The notes under the pieces were generated by a model that was not told the origin of the DNA, did no database searches, and saw only the letters and a list, made by a program, of their open reading frames with translations. Below are positions 23,301-35,300 of a DNA stretch of 64,000 nt, piece after piece (the stretch's first letter is position 1; each line of letters begins with the position of its first letter). A program made the position numbers and the translations under genes. The stretch is from Valencia hispanica (lineage: Eukaryota; Chordata; Actinopteri; Cyprinodontiformes; Valenciidae), in the NCBI GenBank assembly GCA_963556495.2, contig OY747712.1:28307735-28371734 (forward strand), written 5' to 3'.

Positions 23301-26300
23301 GGTAAGGTCTCGCTAGCTCAGTTAGCTTAGCTTCATTGCGGCTATAGCTACTCTTCTCTCTCCTGTCTCTAACTCTTCTCTTCTCTCTTGCTCTCTCTGT
23401 CAGATGTTTAGTTACTTCCCTGCCTCCTTTAGTGATAATGGTAACTGTAATAAATGTAATATTTTTGTAGCTTTGGAGGCGAGGGTATCAGAATTAGAAG
23501 CACGGCTCCGCGCTGTTGAAAAACCAGCTGATAGCCGAAGCCCATTAGCCAGCGCGGGGCCAACAAGGATAGAACCCCCTAGCTGTCCTCCGGTAGAGCC
23601 CGCGCAGCCGGGACCTCAGGCTGGTTGGGTGACTGTACATAGGAAGCATAGTTCTAGGACCCAGCCCACGGGCCACCACCAACCGGTCCGCTAACAGATT
23701 TTCCCTGCTCAGCGACACACCCGCTGAGAAGCCGACCCTGGTAATTGGCAGCTCCATAGTCAGAAACGTGGCATTAGAGACACCATTGACCATAGTCAAA
23801 TGTTTGCCAGGGGCCAGAACGGGCGACATCAAATCCTACCTGAAACTGCTGGCTAAAGATAAGCGTAAATACAGTAAGATTGTTATTCACGCTGGCGGTA
23901 ATGACACCTGGTTACGCCAATTGGAGGTCACTAAAATTTGTGTTGCTTCGGTGTGTAAGTTTGCTAAAACAATGTCAGACTCGGTAATCTTTTCTGGTCC
24001 CCTGCCTGATCGGACCAGTGACGACATGTTTAGCCGCATGCTGTCATTCCATCAATGGTTGTCTGGGTGGTGTCCTGCAAACGATGTGGGCTACATTGAT
24101 AACTGGAGAACATTTGGGGGAAAACCTGGTCTGATCCGGAGAGACTGCATCCATCCCAAACTTTTTGCTTTTAAATTCTGACAAAACAGAAGTTGTTGTC
24201 TTTGGACCAGAAGTTCTTAAACAGAAACTGATTAGTCAATCACTTCATCTGGATGGCATTAAATTGGCCCCCAGTAATAACGTAAAGAACCTCTGCGTTA
24301 TTTTTGACCGAGACTTGACATTTAAATCCCATATTAAACAGGTTTCTAGGATTTCTTTCTTTCACCTCTGGAATATTGCCAAAATTAGAAACATCCTGTC
24401 CAGGAGTGATGCTGAGAAACTAGTCCATGCATTTGTTACCTCAAGGCTGGACTACTGTAATTCTTTACTATCAGGTAGTCCACAAAATGCCATTAAAAGC
24501 CTTCAGTTGATCCAAAATGCGGGAGCAAGAGTTCTGATGAATATTAAAAAGAGAGATCACATTTCTTAAATAGGAAACTTTTTAACTGATTGGAATGTTT
24601 GTATAAATATATTGAAATGACTTCTTGTTAAGTGCCTTGAGATGACATCTGTTGTGAATTGGTGCTATATAAATAAACTGAATTTAATTGAATTGGTGCT
24701 GCACTGTCAGTGTACTGAATATGTGCACTGCCTCTGACAAGCAGTAAAGAAATCACAGCTGAAACTTTTTGAACACTGCTGAAATCCAGATCTTAGGGAA
24801 AATAATCTGAGGACAGAACTGTTGGTCAGGCACTCCAGAAATACAGTGGTATTAAAAGATTTTTGAATGGTAGTTATGCAAAGTCCTGTTATCAAACATG
24901 TGGAATGTGTTTTTGATAAGGTGTGACCAAAAGTCATGTTTTTGGCCTACCACAATGTGTGGGGTTAATGTAACCCTGCACAACTCTCTGAAAACACTAG
25001 CCATCTGGTGAAACATGGTGGTGGCACCACAGTACTTTGGGGATGCATCTATTAAGGAGTTTCAAGAAAACTTGTGATCTGTGGTTCAGTCCTGCTCAGC
25101 CACACCCTTACAAAGCCAAACGAACCAATAGCATTCAACTACCAGTTTTAAAAAAATAAACAGACTCTGACATTCTCACTGTTTGCCTCATAGAGAAACA
25201 TTAGGACCTGCAACACTTTTGTAGTTTTCCGGGTGTTAGTTGTGTTTTCAGGCATGAAAATGGTTAAATGATGTGCCTGGGACACATTCAAAAACAATCC
25301 GTGGTATCCCAAGAGGTTAAGCAACAGAGTTTATTTTATCCCGTTTCCCAAACCAAACCAAAACATGCAAAATAACTCTGTTGGATAAAGCTCTGTGGCA
25401 GACAGCACAGTCAACTCAACAAGGTAACTATGAACAAGAATGTCTACGTTGTTCAAAGGTAAGACAAAGGTGTTGTAAAATCTTAACCATTGTATCACAG
25501 AAGTTATATAAATAACAAAAAGCCTAGGAGTGAAGAGCTTTCTTGAGCTGGCCACCTAGCAGGGTATTCTTAAGCTAACAAATGGTAGATGAATTGAACA
25601 CATTGCCCTGCTGTACATGAACAATGCTGGTCGTCAATGATGTTTCTGGCATCAAAATGTATTGATATCAGATGAGGCTTCTCCTTCTTGCTTCGAGATA
25701 TGTAGATCTGTGCCTCTAATTTCAGTTTCTTTCCATATTATTCCAGTTGAAATTTTTTACACAGCCCTCCATGACATAATGCCGACCGACCTTTCTGAAG
25801 GCTCCTTGAAGATATTAACTGTTGTTGCCTCCAAAAGTGGCAACAACACTCTCATTGTAAATATGCAGTAAGCTGTGACTTGTCGGTGTTTTGCAGCAGT
25901 AGCTAAGGACGGCGGGGCTTAGGAGGACTGAGCCACAGGTCAATTGGAAGATGGATTAAGTTAAAAACATATAAGGCCTGGAAGAAAATCTATTAGAAGC
26001 TGCAACAGACTTAAGCTGAGGACACAGGTTTACCATCCAGCAGGATAGCAACCAAGAACATGTAACCACGGATACAATGGTATGGTTTAGATCACAGAAT
26101 TTTAATGTGCTAGAAAGTCCAGAACAAAATCTAATTTGAAATTTATGGTAAGACTTAAGATTTGTTGTTCATAAACGTTTTTCATCCAGTCTCACTGAGC
26201 CTGAGCTAATTTGCAAAGATTTGACAAATATTTCAGTCTCTCAAAAGTCGGTGGAGACATACTCCAAATGACCTCCAGCTGTAATTGATGAAATAGATGC

Positions 26301-29300
26301 TAGTAGAAAGAGTTGACCAGGTGTCCTTAATGAAAATTAACACCCCATTTTCAGTTTTTCACTACATTTTTATGTATATTAAATTCAATCCCAAAAATGT
26401 GAAAAGGTTAAAAGAGGTGGTTTTGGAAGCTTCTATACTTGGCACATAGCTTATCTAGTTTGGATTGCCTGTATATGATTTTGTCCTCTCATAATTTTAT
26501 CTCCCCTTATCTGACATTTTACTTAATATTTAATGAATTTTCTTTGATATCAAGAACACCTAGTTTGAAAATACAGAACTGTCACCACTGCTTTGTGGAG
26601 ATTACCTTTTCTCTATTTGAAAATTGTTTTGTCAGTGTTTCAACCAGTAAACACAGCTTTTATGTTGTGTATTATATTGTTGCCTTGTTTGTTATTCCTC
26701 TGGGCTCTTTTCTTTGTCATTACTCCATCATTTTGTAAATGCACTGTCATATGAAAAACAAAAAAAGGAGACAAACCTGAATCCCCTGAGTCCACAGCAC
26801 GTGTAATGCTTTTGTTTCATATTGTCTCTCGCTCCAGGGTGCTGCACATGCTGCTCCATCAGAAGACAACAAGCTGGTTCGAACCACCAGAGTGAGAAGG
26901 CAGATCCCAGAGGGGGATCAGTTCCTCTCTGCTTCCTCAGTCAACCAGACGCTACGAGAGCAGCCTCTTGTCTTTAACCATGTGTACAACATTAATGTGC
27001 CCATGGAGTCTCTGTGCTCCGTCGATCTGGATGCTTCTATGGCCCCAGGTGACCATATCATCCCCCTTATTAGCTGAATATTGTGAAGACTCAATTTAAA
27101 GAATTATTTTACCATTTGGAAGTATGTGAAACATCATGTTGTATTTAAAACTGTTAAGACGTATTCTTTAAACTGTATAGATTCTCATGCTGAGTTGGGA
27201 TCCAGACCTCCAGTTCAGGGTCAAGTGGAGCCATCTGGGTCAACAGAATACACTGAGCAGACACTTGATGCAGAGAGTCAGGTCACTTTTCTGAACATTA
27301 TTGTGCGTTATTGCTTTCAGTACTATCCCAAAAGTTTATCTAAGTTATTTATTTGGGTTGAGGTGTGTTGCTTATTTTACTTTACGTGTCAGAGTTACAG
27401 AAATATTGAAAAAAGTAGGAAAAAAGCCAACAAATGGTAAATGGCCTGTACTTGTTTAGCGCTTTATTTAGTCCGTGAGGACCCCAAAGCGCTTCACACT
27501 ACATTTAGTCATCCACCCATTCACGCACACATTTACATGCTGGTGATGGCAAGCTACATTGTAGTCATAGCTGCCCTGGGGCACACTGACAGAAGCGAGG
27601 CTGCCGGACACTGGCGCCACTGGGCCCTCTGACATAATACCAGTTGGCAGAAGGGTGTTGCCCAAGGACACAACGACTGAGCGGGGGGCTTGAACCAGCA
27701 ACCCTCCGGTTACAAGATTAACTCCTCATTCCTGAGCCACAGTTGCCCACAAAACACCCTAAAGTTGTGGGAAAATAACAGTGTTATATTTTAAACCCCA
27801 AACTCAGGAAGTATTGCATAAAACAATGCCCACTCAAGATTCATGTAGTAATAGCAACGTCCCCAACTTCCGTCTGAGTTAATAAAGTGAAGATTTATGT
27901 GCTAGTCTGTGTTTCCCTTATCAGGCTTTAACTATACTTCAGTAACATCAAATGTAACTGCCCACATGTTTTTTTTTCAAGGATCTTGAGAAAAGTTAGA
28001 GATTGCACAAAATGAGTGATAGACTGAACAGAGCAGACAAAAGTGAAGAGGAATTAGTGTCTTGAACATAGTGAAAACAGCACTCTACAGGTGAAACTCG
28101 AAAAATTTGAATATTGTGCAATAGTTCATTTATTTCAGTAATTCAACTTAAAATGTGAAACTAATATATGAGATAGACATATTACATACAAAGTGAGATA
28201 TTTCAAGCCTTCATTTGTTATAATGTCGTTGATTATGGCTTATAGCTTATGAAAACTCCAAATTCAAAACCTCATAAATTTAGAATATTGTGAAAAGGTT
28301 CAATATTTTAGGCTCGAATTGTCACACTCTAATCAGCTAATTAATCCAAAACACCTACAAAGGGTTCCTGAGACTTTAAACTGTCTTTTATTCTGGGAAT
28401 CACAATCATAGGGAATACTGCTGACCTAACAGTTGTGGAGTTGTGACCTAACCATCTTTGACACCCTCCATAAGGAGGGAAATCTTCAAAAGGTTATTAC
28501 AAAAGAATTTGGATGTTAGACTGGAGTTAATGCATCAAGAGCCACTACACAGAGACAGATCCTGGACATGAGCTATATGTCCTCGTATTCCTCTTGTCGA
28601 GATGCTCCCGAACAACAAACAACGTCAAAAGCATCTTACCTGGGCTAAAGCAAAAAAGAACTGCAAGTTTTGCATCTCATTTGAAACCAAAGTTCCCAGT
28701 ATGGAAGAAGAATGAAGAGACAAGGCAAGGCAAGGCAATTTTATTTGTATAGCACACTTTCAATAACAAGGTAATTCAGAAAGGCACACAATCCAAGATC
28801 CTTGAAGTCCAGTGTGAAGATTCCACAGTCTGTTTTGATTTGGGGAGCCATGTCATCTGCTGGGGTTGGTTCACTGTGCTTTAATAAGTCCAGTGTTAAC
28901 GCAGCCATCTAGAAGGACAGTTTGGAGCACATCATGCTTCCTTTTGCAGACACAGGCACCTGTGGACACTGCCAAAACTACCAAAACCTGGTTCAATGAC
29001 CATGGCATTACTGTGCTTGACTGGTCAGCAAACTCGCCTGACCTGAACCCCATGGAGAATCTATGGGATATTGCAAAGAGAAAGATGAGAGACATGAGAC
29101 CGAACAATGCAGAAGAGCTGCATAGAGCGCCTATAAAGGCATCCTGATCTTCCATAACATCACAGGCTGATGGCATCCATGCCACGCTGTATTAATATTT
29201 CTCTCTTTAAAATCTTTGTTTGTATTGATTTCATGTAATATTCTAATTTTCTGAGATTTTGAATGTGGGGTTTTCATAAACTGCAAGCCATAATCCTCAA

Positions 29301-32300
29301 AATTATAACAAATTATGGCTTGAAATATGATATAGATATAGATAGATATAGATAATAGTCTATATCATATATTAGTTTCACCTTTTAAGTCAAATTGCTG
29401 AAATAAATGAACTTTTGCACAATATTCAAATTTTCGAGTTTTACCTGTAAATTCATATTAATACTGGCCATAATCATACTTATACTTAATCAGGAATCTA
29501 AGTAACATTCTAATCTACTTTTCAAACATGAACAAATTCCACAATACATTTTACGTAGATAACTTTGTTGCCTTACGAATGCTCTGAAATTTAAATCAAA
29601 CTGATGCTCCTTGCTTAGGTGACGTTTACTCACCGCATCAACATACCTAAAGCAGCATGCAGTTGTCCAGCGATAACCACAATCCAGCAGCTCGCCACCA
29701 GAGTGGAGATGCTGGAAAGAGAGTTATCCATGCTCAGAGCTCAGTGTGGCTCTGGATGCTGTGGGGAAGGTTCTGCCATGGGTGAGTTCTGTCTATTCCT
29801 GACTACAAATCATATTATTAAAGGGGCTATATGCAATTTTCTGAAATTTAAACTCGCGACTGACCCCATGTGGCCAAAAACGGAACTGCTCTTCCTTTCT
29901 GCTCGCTCTCGCAGCACGCGCTTGTGCGCCGGTCCCTCTAAATCTTCTATCTTTTTCGGGCACTTGTCAGGGGTTTAACTTTCTTAGTCTTATGTGGAGT
30001 TACTGTTGGTGTCAAAGTTGTCCTTGGTCTCTTCTGTGTATTCGCACAATCCATTTAACTGCTTGCGAGTGCTGACTACCGGTAGTGGCAGAGTGATCTG
30101 AAACATATAACATGAATGCGCTTGATGTCACATCCGCAGACAGCGCGGGAAAATCGGACCCGACAGAAAATAGAAAAAATTGGATACAGGCTTATAGGTG
30201 CACCCACTGTGAGCTGACAAGGTGTCAGTATGCTCATCAGGAGATGTTTGAGTCATAAATGGTCAAATAAAAAGGCTTTTGTTACGTTTATTTTGGGGAA
30301 AAAGTTGCATATAGCCTCTTTTAAGCTGGATTTATTTGGTTTTGTTTATTTCAGATGTCCGCCTATGTTAGTTATATCAGGATTTTTACCAGAAGTAGCA
30401 AGAAATGAAAAATAACATATTCACAAAAACAAAAATTAAATGTGCCAGAGAACGCTACATTATTGATTCTGGATGGCAGTTTATTTTTATCTGCTCCGTG
30501 GTGAAAACATATTGAAAAATAGTTGATACTCCTGCCATCATGTTATGAGAAGACCAGAGTGGACAGAGCCACAGAATAAATTATGGTTAAAGGATCTGCT
30601 CCAATGACACCATCACCCATTTCAGATACTCTCTGACAACAGTCCATCTCCATGGTGAGAAAAGGATTTTCTCCAGCAGTCATGATCAGAATTAGAAAGA
30701 GGATGACACTTTCAGCGAAAGAGGATGTACTGTAACTGTATATTTATGTGTATGACAACAGCTTTTTAGTCTGTTTTCAAATTGTATAATATAACGCAAA
30801 GTCTTTGGCTTTGATTAGATTTTGAAGTGATCAGTAAATAAATTTGAAAAATTTGATGTTTCTCTCTCAAGTGAAAGATTTTCTCCTTTGAATCATTTGC
30901 AATACCGTCATGTAAAGCAGATTGTGTCCAATTTTCATTATAGGTCGTCTGGACTTTGTCCCAGGTTGCAGTGGCCATGGAAGCTTCAGCTTTGATCTGT
31001 GTGGTTGCATCTGCGAGGAGGGCTGGGGTGGCAAGAACTGCTCCGAGCCTCGCTGCCCAAATGACTGCTCTGGTCAGGGGGTTTGTATCGAAGGGGAGTG
31101 TGTGTGCGACCGTGATTTTGGAGGCGACAACTGTTCAGAGCCACGGTGCCCTTCTGACTGCTCAGGCAGAGGCCTGTGCATTGATGGGGAGTGTGTGTGC
31201 GAGGAGTCCTTCACTGGTGAAGACTGCATGGTTGGACGGTGTCTCAATGATTGCTCAGATCAGGGTTTGTGCATCAATGGGACATGCCAGTGCCGACCCG
31301 GCTATGTGGGAGAAGACTGCTCGTTGGTTTACTGCGCCAACAACTGTAGCAAGAAGGGAGTCTGCAAGGAGGGCTTCTGTGTCTGCAAGGATGGCTTTGC
31401 TGGGGATGATTGTAACTCAGGTAAGCTAAGATTTTTTACCTGAACAAGTACATTGCATTACATATGTGATTAAACTATATGTAGCAAAAACTCTCTCAAA
31501 TAAGTTGTTCTTCTTTAACCAAGATCTGAAAGATCAAGTACTTGAGGGAGGAAATACAATTTAAAAGATATTCTAGACTCTTGTTGGGACAGAAAATATG
31601 TTGCTGTCAAAAACAGAAAGGGGAGGCTGCTTGAGATTGGTATTCCAGTTCTTGAACGACTCAGATCTAATAATCTCTAATATGTAGGTATAAAATACTT
31701 TCAGTTTGTATCACTCCCTTTCTGTAAGTCTAAAAAGGTGTGTTGTTCAGTGTGTTGGTGGTAGTGGTGTATTTACATTTAGAATAGAAGGAAACACTAT
31801 GGACACTTTGCCTTTAAAATGTTATTTTACTATCAATGTATTTATGTGGGTCTTGATTTTTAGCCATGTAGTCTGGGAGTCATCTCAAGGTTTCAGTATT
31901 TAGCTCACCAAAAGAGAGAAGGATCTGAAGCAAAAAATATATTTTAAACCAAGAGCTCATACATTCAGCCTCACTAGAAATGCAAAAATACTCTTTTAAC
32001 TGCAAAAAGACTTCTTTTAATCTGTTTGGATCATCTTGCGCTAGTAACACATGAATGAATGAATGAATGAATGAATGAATGAATGAATAAATGAATGAAT
32101 AAATGAATGAATGGCTTTTCCCATGTTGTTGGTACTTTTTTTTATTAATATTGTGTTTGGAATAATTTAAATTGTATGTCCTACACTTTAAAGCTGTTTG
32201 CGTTCCTGGGATAAGAGATTTGAAGATCTTTTCCATAAGCTAGAAAAGAAAATTGCTGGAACATCCAGTGATTTAATTTTTCAGAAAAAGAGGGAAAAAA

Positions 32301-35300
32301 AACGATTAACTTTGTTTTGTTTTTTTGTGTGTTTAAAGGTTCCACAAGCTAGGGGTGAGGTGGAAGATTATAGCTCTCAGCTCCACCATTGTTAGCATAT
32401 ATGTAGGAGTGTGAAATAAACCTGTCTGTGCTGCAAATGCAAGTAGTGGGGGTGCCTGACTCACTGGACAGCAGAAGGTCTAACGGTGTTCATTTGTCAA
32501 AAGTCACATTCATCTTGGGACCCAACTGTCACATTAACTGCAGCCGAGACAGTTTCTGAGGTCTGCTTACCTTTGTTCAAAGCCAGGACTGAGTGCCAAA
32601 ATATCTCATCCTCCTCTGCCATTTGAGGTACCTGTCAACAAAATGATAGATGGGGAAAGATAGGGGAGCAAGTGATAAAAAAAAAATCAGGTAGGGAAAA
32701 TGGTACTTCTAAGACTGATTCTTCCATTCCATTCCCCCTATTTAATATCTATACCAAGTGAGAGGGACAAATTGTCTGTTTTTTTGTAATTAGCCACTGC
32801 TTGTAGGGGTGAGTTTGTTGAATACAAAACGCAGCAGTTCAATAACCAGAGGAGCACAGGGTGACAGGCTTAAGTGTTTCATGTTATCAGGAACTGAAGA
32901 AAACGGCAGGCATTTTTTCTTCAATTCTGGTGGCCTATATTCTCTCAGTATGTGAAATAATAGAGACTGTTGAATTTAAATTGGATCTTTCAGTCATGGG
33001 GTGAGAAATGGCACATATATTTTTATGTGAAAATACTAGATACCCATCTATGACGCAGGCATCAACTTCTGTAGAAAAATGACAAAGGGTACTTACAGCA
33101 GAGGTACTGTTCAGTCATTTCCGTGACATCCAGTGAAGGAGTTACAGAGCAATGGCAAGAGACATTTACATTTTAAAATCATTTATACAATAAATCCTTA
33201 ATGATGTGAGAGGTATATCAAAATGGCCAAACCCCCATATTCATGTCTGCTTTATTGGTCTTTTAGATCCCTTTTGTTTTTGTCAGTGTACTCCCCATGT
33301 ATTTTTTTCTTTTGCCTTAGATAATAGTTGGAAGTTTACAAGCCAGATATGTAATTGTTTTATTTTTTTTTTACTTCATAAGCCTTTATCACACATGTAA
33401 ATATCTATGAAAAAAATTAAGCCTTGCTCATTTGTGTTTTCTGTTTAAAAAGTTGGCATAGGCACCGAGAAAAAAAAGGAGTTCTGCTTGAGCTAATTAT
33501 AGTGGGTAAACATGAGGTAGGAGTCATTTGAGAGATTAGGTATTGATTTATTTATTAATGGGATCAGCAGACATGTTGCACTGATAAATGGCAGAGATTA
33601 AAAAGCTTGCATTTTATTGCCTGAATAAGTAAATTTTTTAAAACAATGTCTTCAGCCACTTTTGTTCCGCTCAGCTAGGAATCCATGTAGGTAGACTTTA
33701 TTTTAATAGGCTCATCATGCAGCTAATTGCATGTAAAAAATTTCTAGAATCATAGTATGTTGTGAAAGAAAGGGGAGGGGAAGATGCTCCGAAGACAGCG
33801 AGTGCAGTATTAAAGATGGAACGGCGGATTTAAGTGAAAATTTATCAAGAACAAGTTACAAAATTTGCCAAAAATAAAAAAGAAGCATCATCTGGCTGAA
33901 TTTCAATGATATTAGACTGCAGAGTTTGTAAAGTTAAAATATTTGTTGAAGCTGACTCAACAACAAATCTCCAGACTCCTGTGTTCTGTGTTTAGTGATT
34001 CATAAAAACGCTTAACAGGCTTAATATTAACAGTTTCTTTTTTTTTTTTGCAAAAAAATGAATAAATGCATAATTATTTTATCAAAATACAGTATCAACA
34101 TTGGTTTACCTACACAAAAATAATTTAATCTTGCTGAGTTAGTCCAAAATAGAAACCTCCACATGATACTAAAAGAGAGCTTTTTGAATCACGGGGCTAT
34201 TCATCGCATTATCTATTACAAAAGTCTTTTTTCATCAAGAAAACAACCACTTTTCCACTTACAGCAATAAACAGTGATGTGGTTTCAGATTGTGCAGTTA
34301 CAAATACTACTGCTATCCCAAGACATAATTTATGACAATTTTATAGCAATTAAGCTCTGAAACCAAATAAAAGTTGGTTTAAACTCATAAGAGCTGCATA
34401 GTAATCTAAAGATTGGTGATTAAATCCTTTGAAATCTGTCTTCTCAGAAGAATAAACACACACACATAGTCACACATGCTGCACGTTGTCATCTCCTTTC
34501 AAACCTAACAAATTTTTAACCTAGTCAATCATGTATCTCATAACATAAAAGCTGTAAAAAAATTACGGGGTGAAATCCTTTAAAAAGGCTTTGATGAAAA
34601 CAATACTCTCTTTCTGTGTTTCGTGTAACGCTACAAACAGAAGTCCACTTTTCCTTTAAGGTTATATTTTCAATATAAATTATAGAAAATATAAACTACA
34701 AACTGCAGAAAAGTTTAAACTGAGAAATTACTTAAACAAAATTCTCCAAAAAATATTTTTTGTTGTTAAGGTTTTTACTTTTTCTGGCTGTGAGATGTGA
34801 GGATAAGCGGGCATAGACGATGGTTGGATCGATGGATACCATACAACAACATCAGCCCCTTCCCCTAGAGCTGCTTCCTGTATAAGTGTGTATATGTTTC
34901 TAAACTCATAAACTGTAAGCTTAACTGGCTGTTCTCTTTAATCAGTAAGGAGAGGTTGAGAAGAGGAAAGGGTGTGGATGTTACTGGGGCAGGAAGGAGA
35001 TGAGTGGAGAGCCAGGGCTAATTTGTGTATTCGCAGATGGTAGCATACTAAATGATGCAAAAATGTAAGAGTATCATCTAAGACGTTTCAAGACATGAAA
35101 ATATTAATATATCATATCAAGGAAGACAGATTTTTCTAGGGGTTTAATCAGAGTGTGAAGACAGAATTAAGCAGAAAAACATGTACATATGAGCTGACAT
35201 TCATGCAGACAACCCATCTGAGAACATACAATTACCAGCCATTTCATTAGATGCACCTTGATACTACAGAGTTGGAGCCCCTTTTGCCTGGAAGTTCATG

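Larger units (their letters stand above)
28086..29449 (+). mobile_element. Tc1/mariner transposon 2, degraded, complete ends
   Basis: The element spans 28088-29447, flanked by TA (28086-28087, 29448-29449). The inverted repeats are about 220 bp, starting CAGGTGAAACTCGAAAAATTTG. A GATATA-type simple repeat has grown inside the right repeat (29330-29370). The transposase remnant is on the + strand: a start-like ACTGCTGACCTAACAGTTGT near 28420 and the C-terminal core at about 28960-29147. The ~60-bp L2 tail at 28716-28783 is a later insertion. Confidence 0.9.

Noticed and set aside
30956..31429. Second 157-codon frame over the EGF exon
   Set aside because: Shadow of the tnr EGF frame; the Cys pattern and splice phases support only the other frame.
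32051..32113. Regular repeat resembling an array
   Set aside because: Simple tetranucleotide microsatellite without spacers; not CRISPR, and the genome is a vertebrate.
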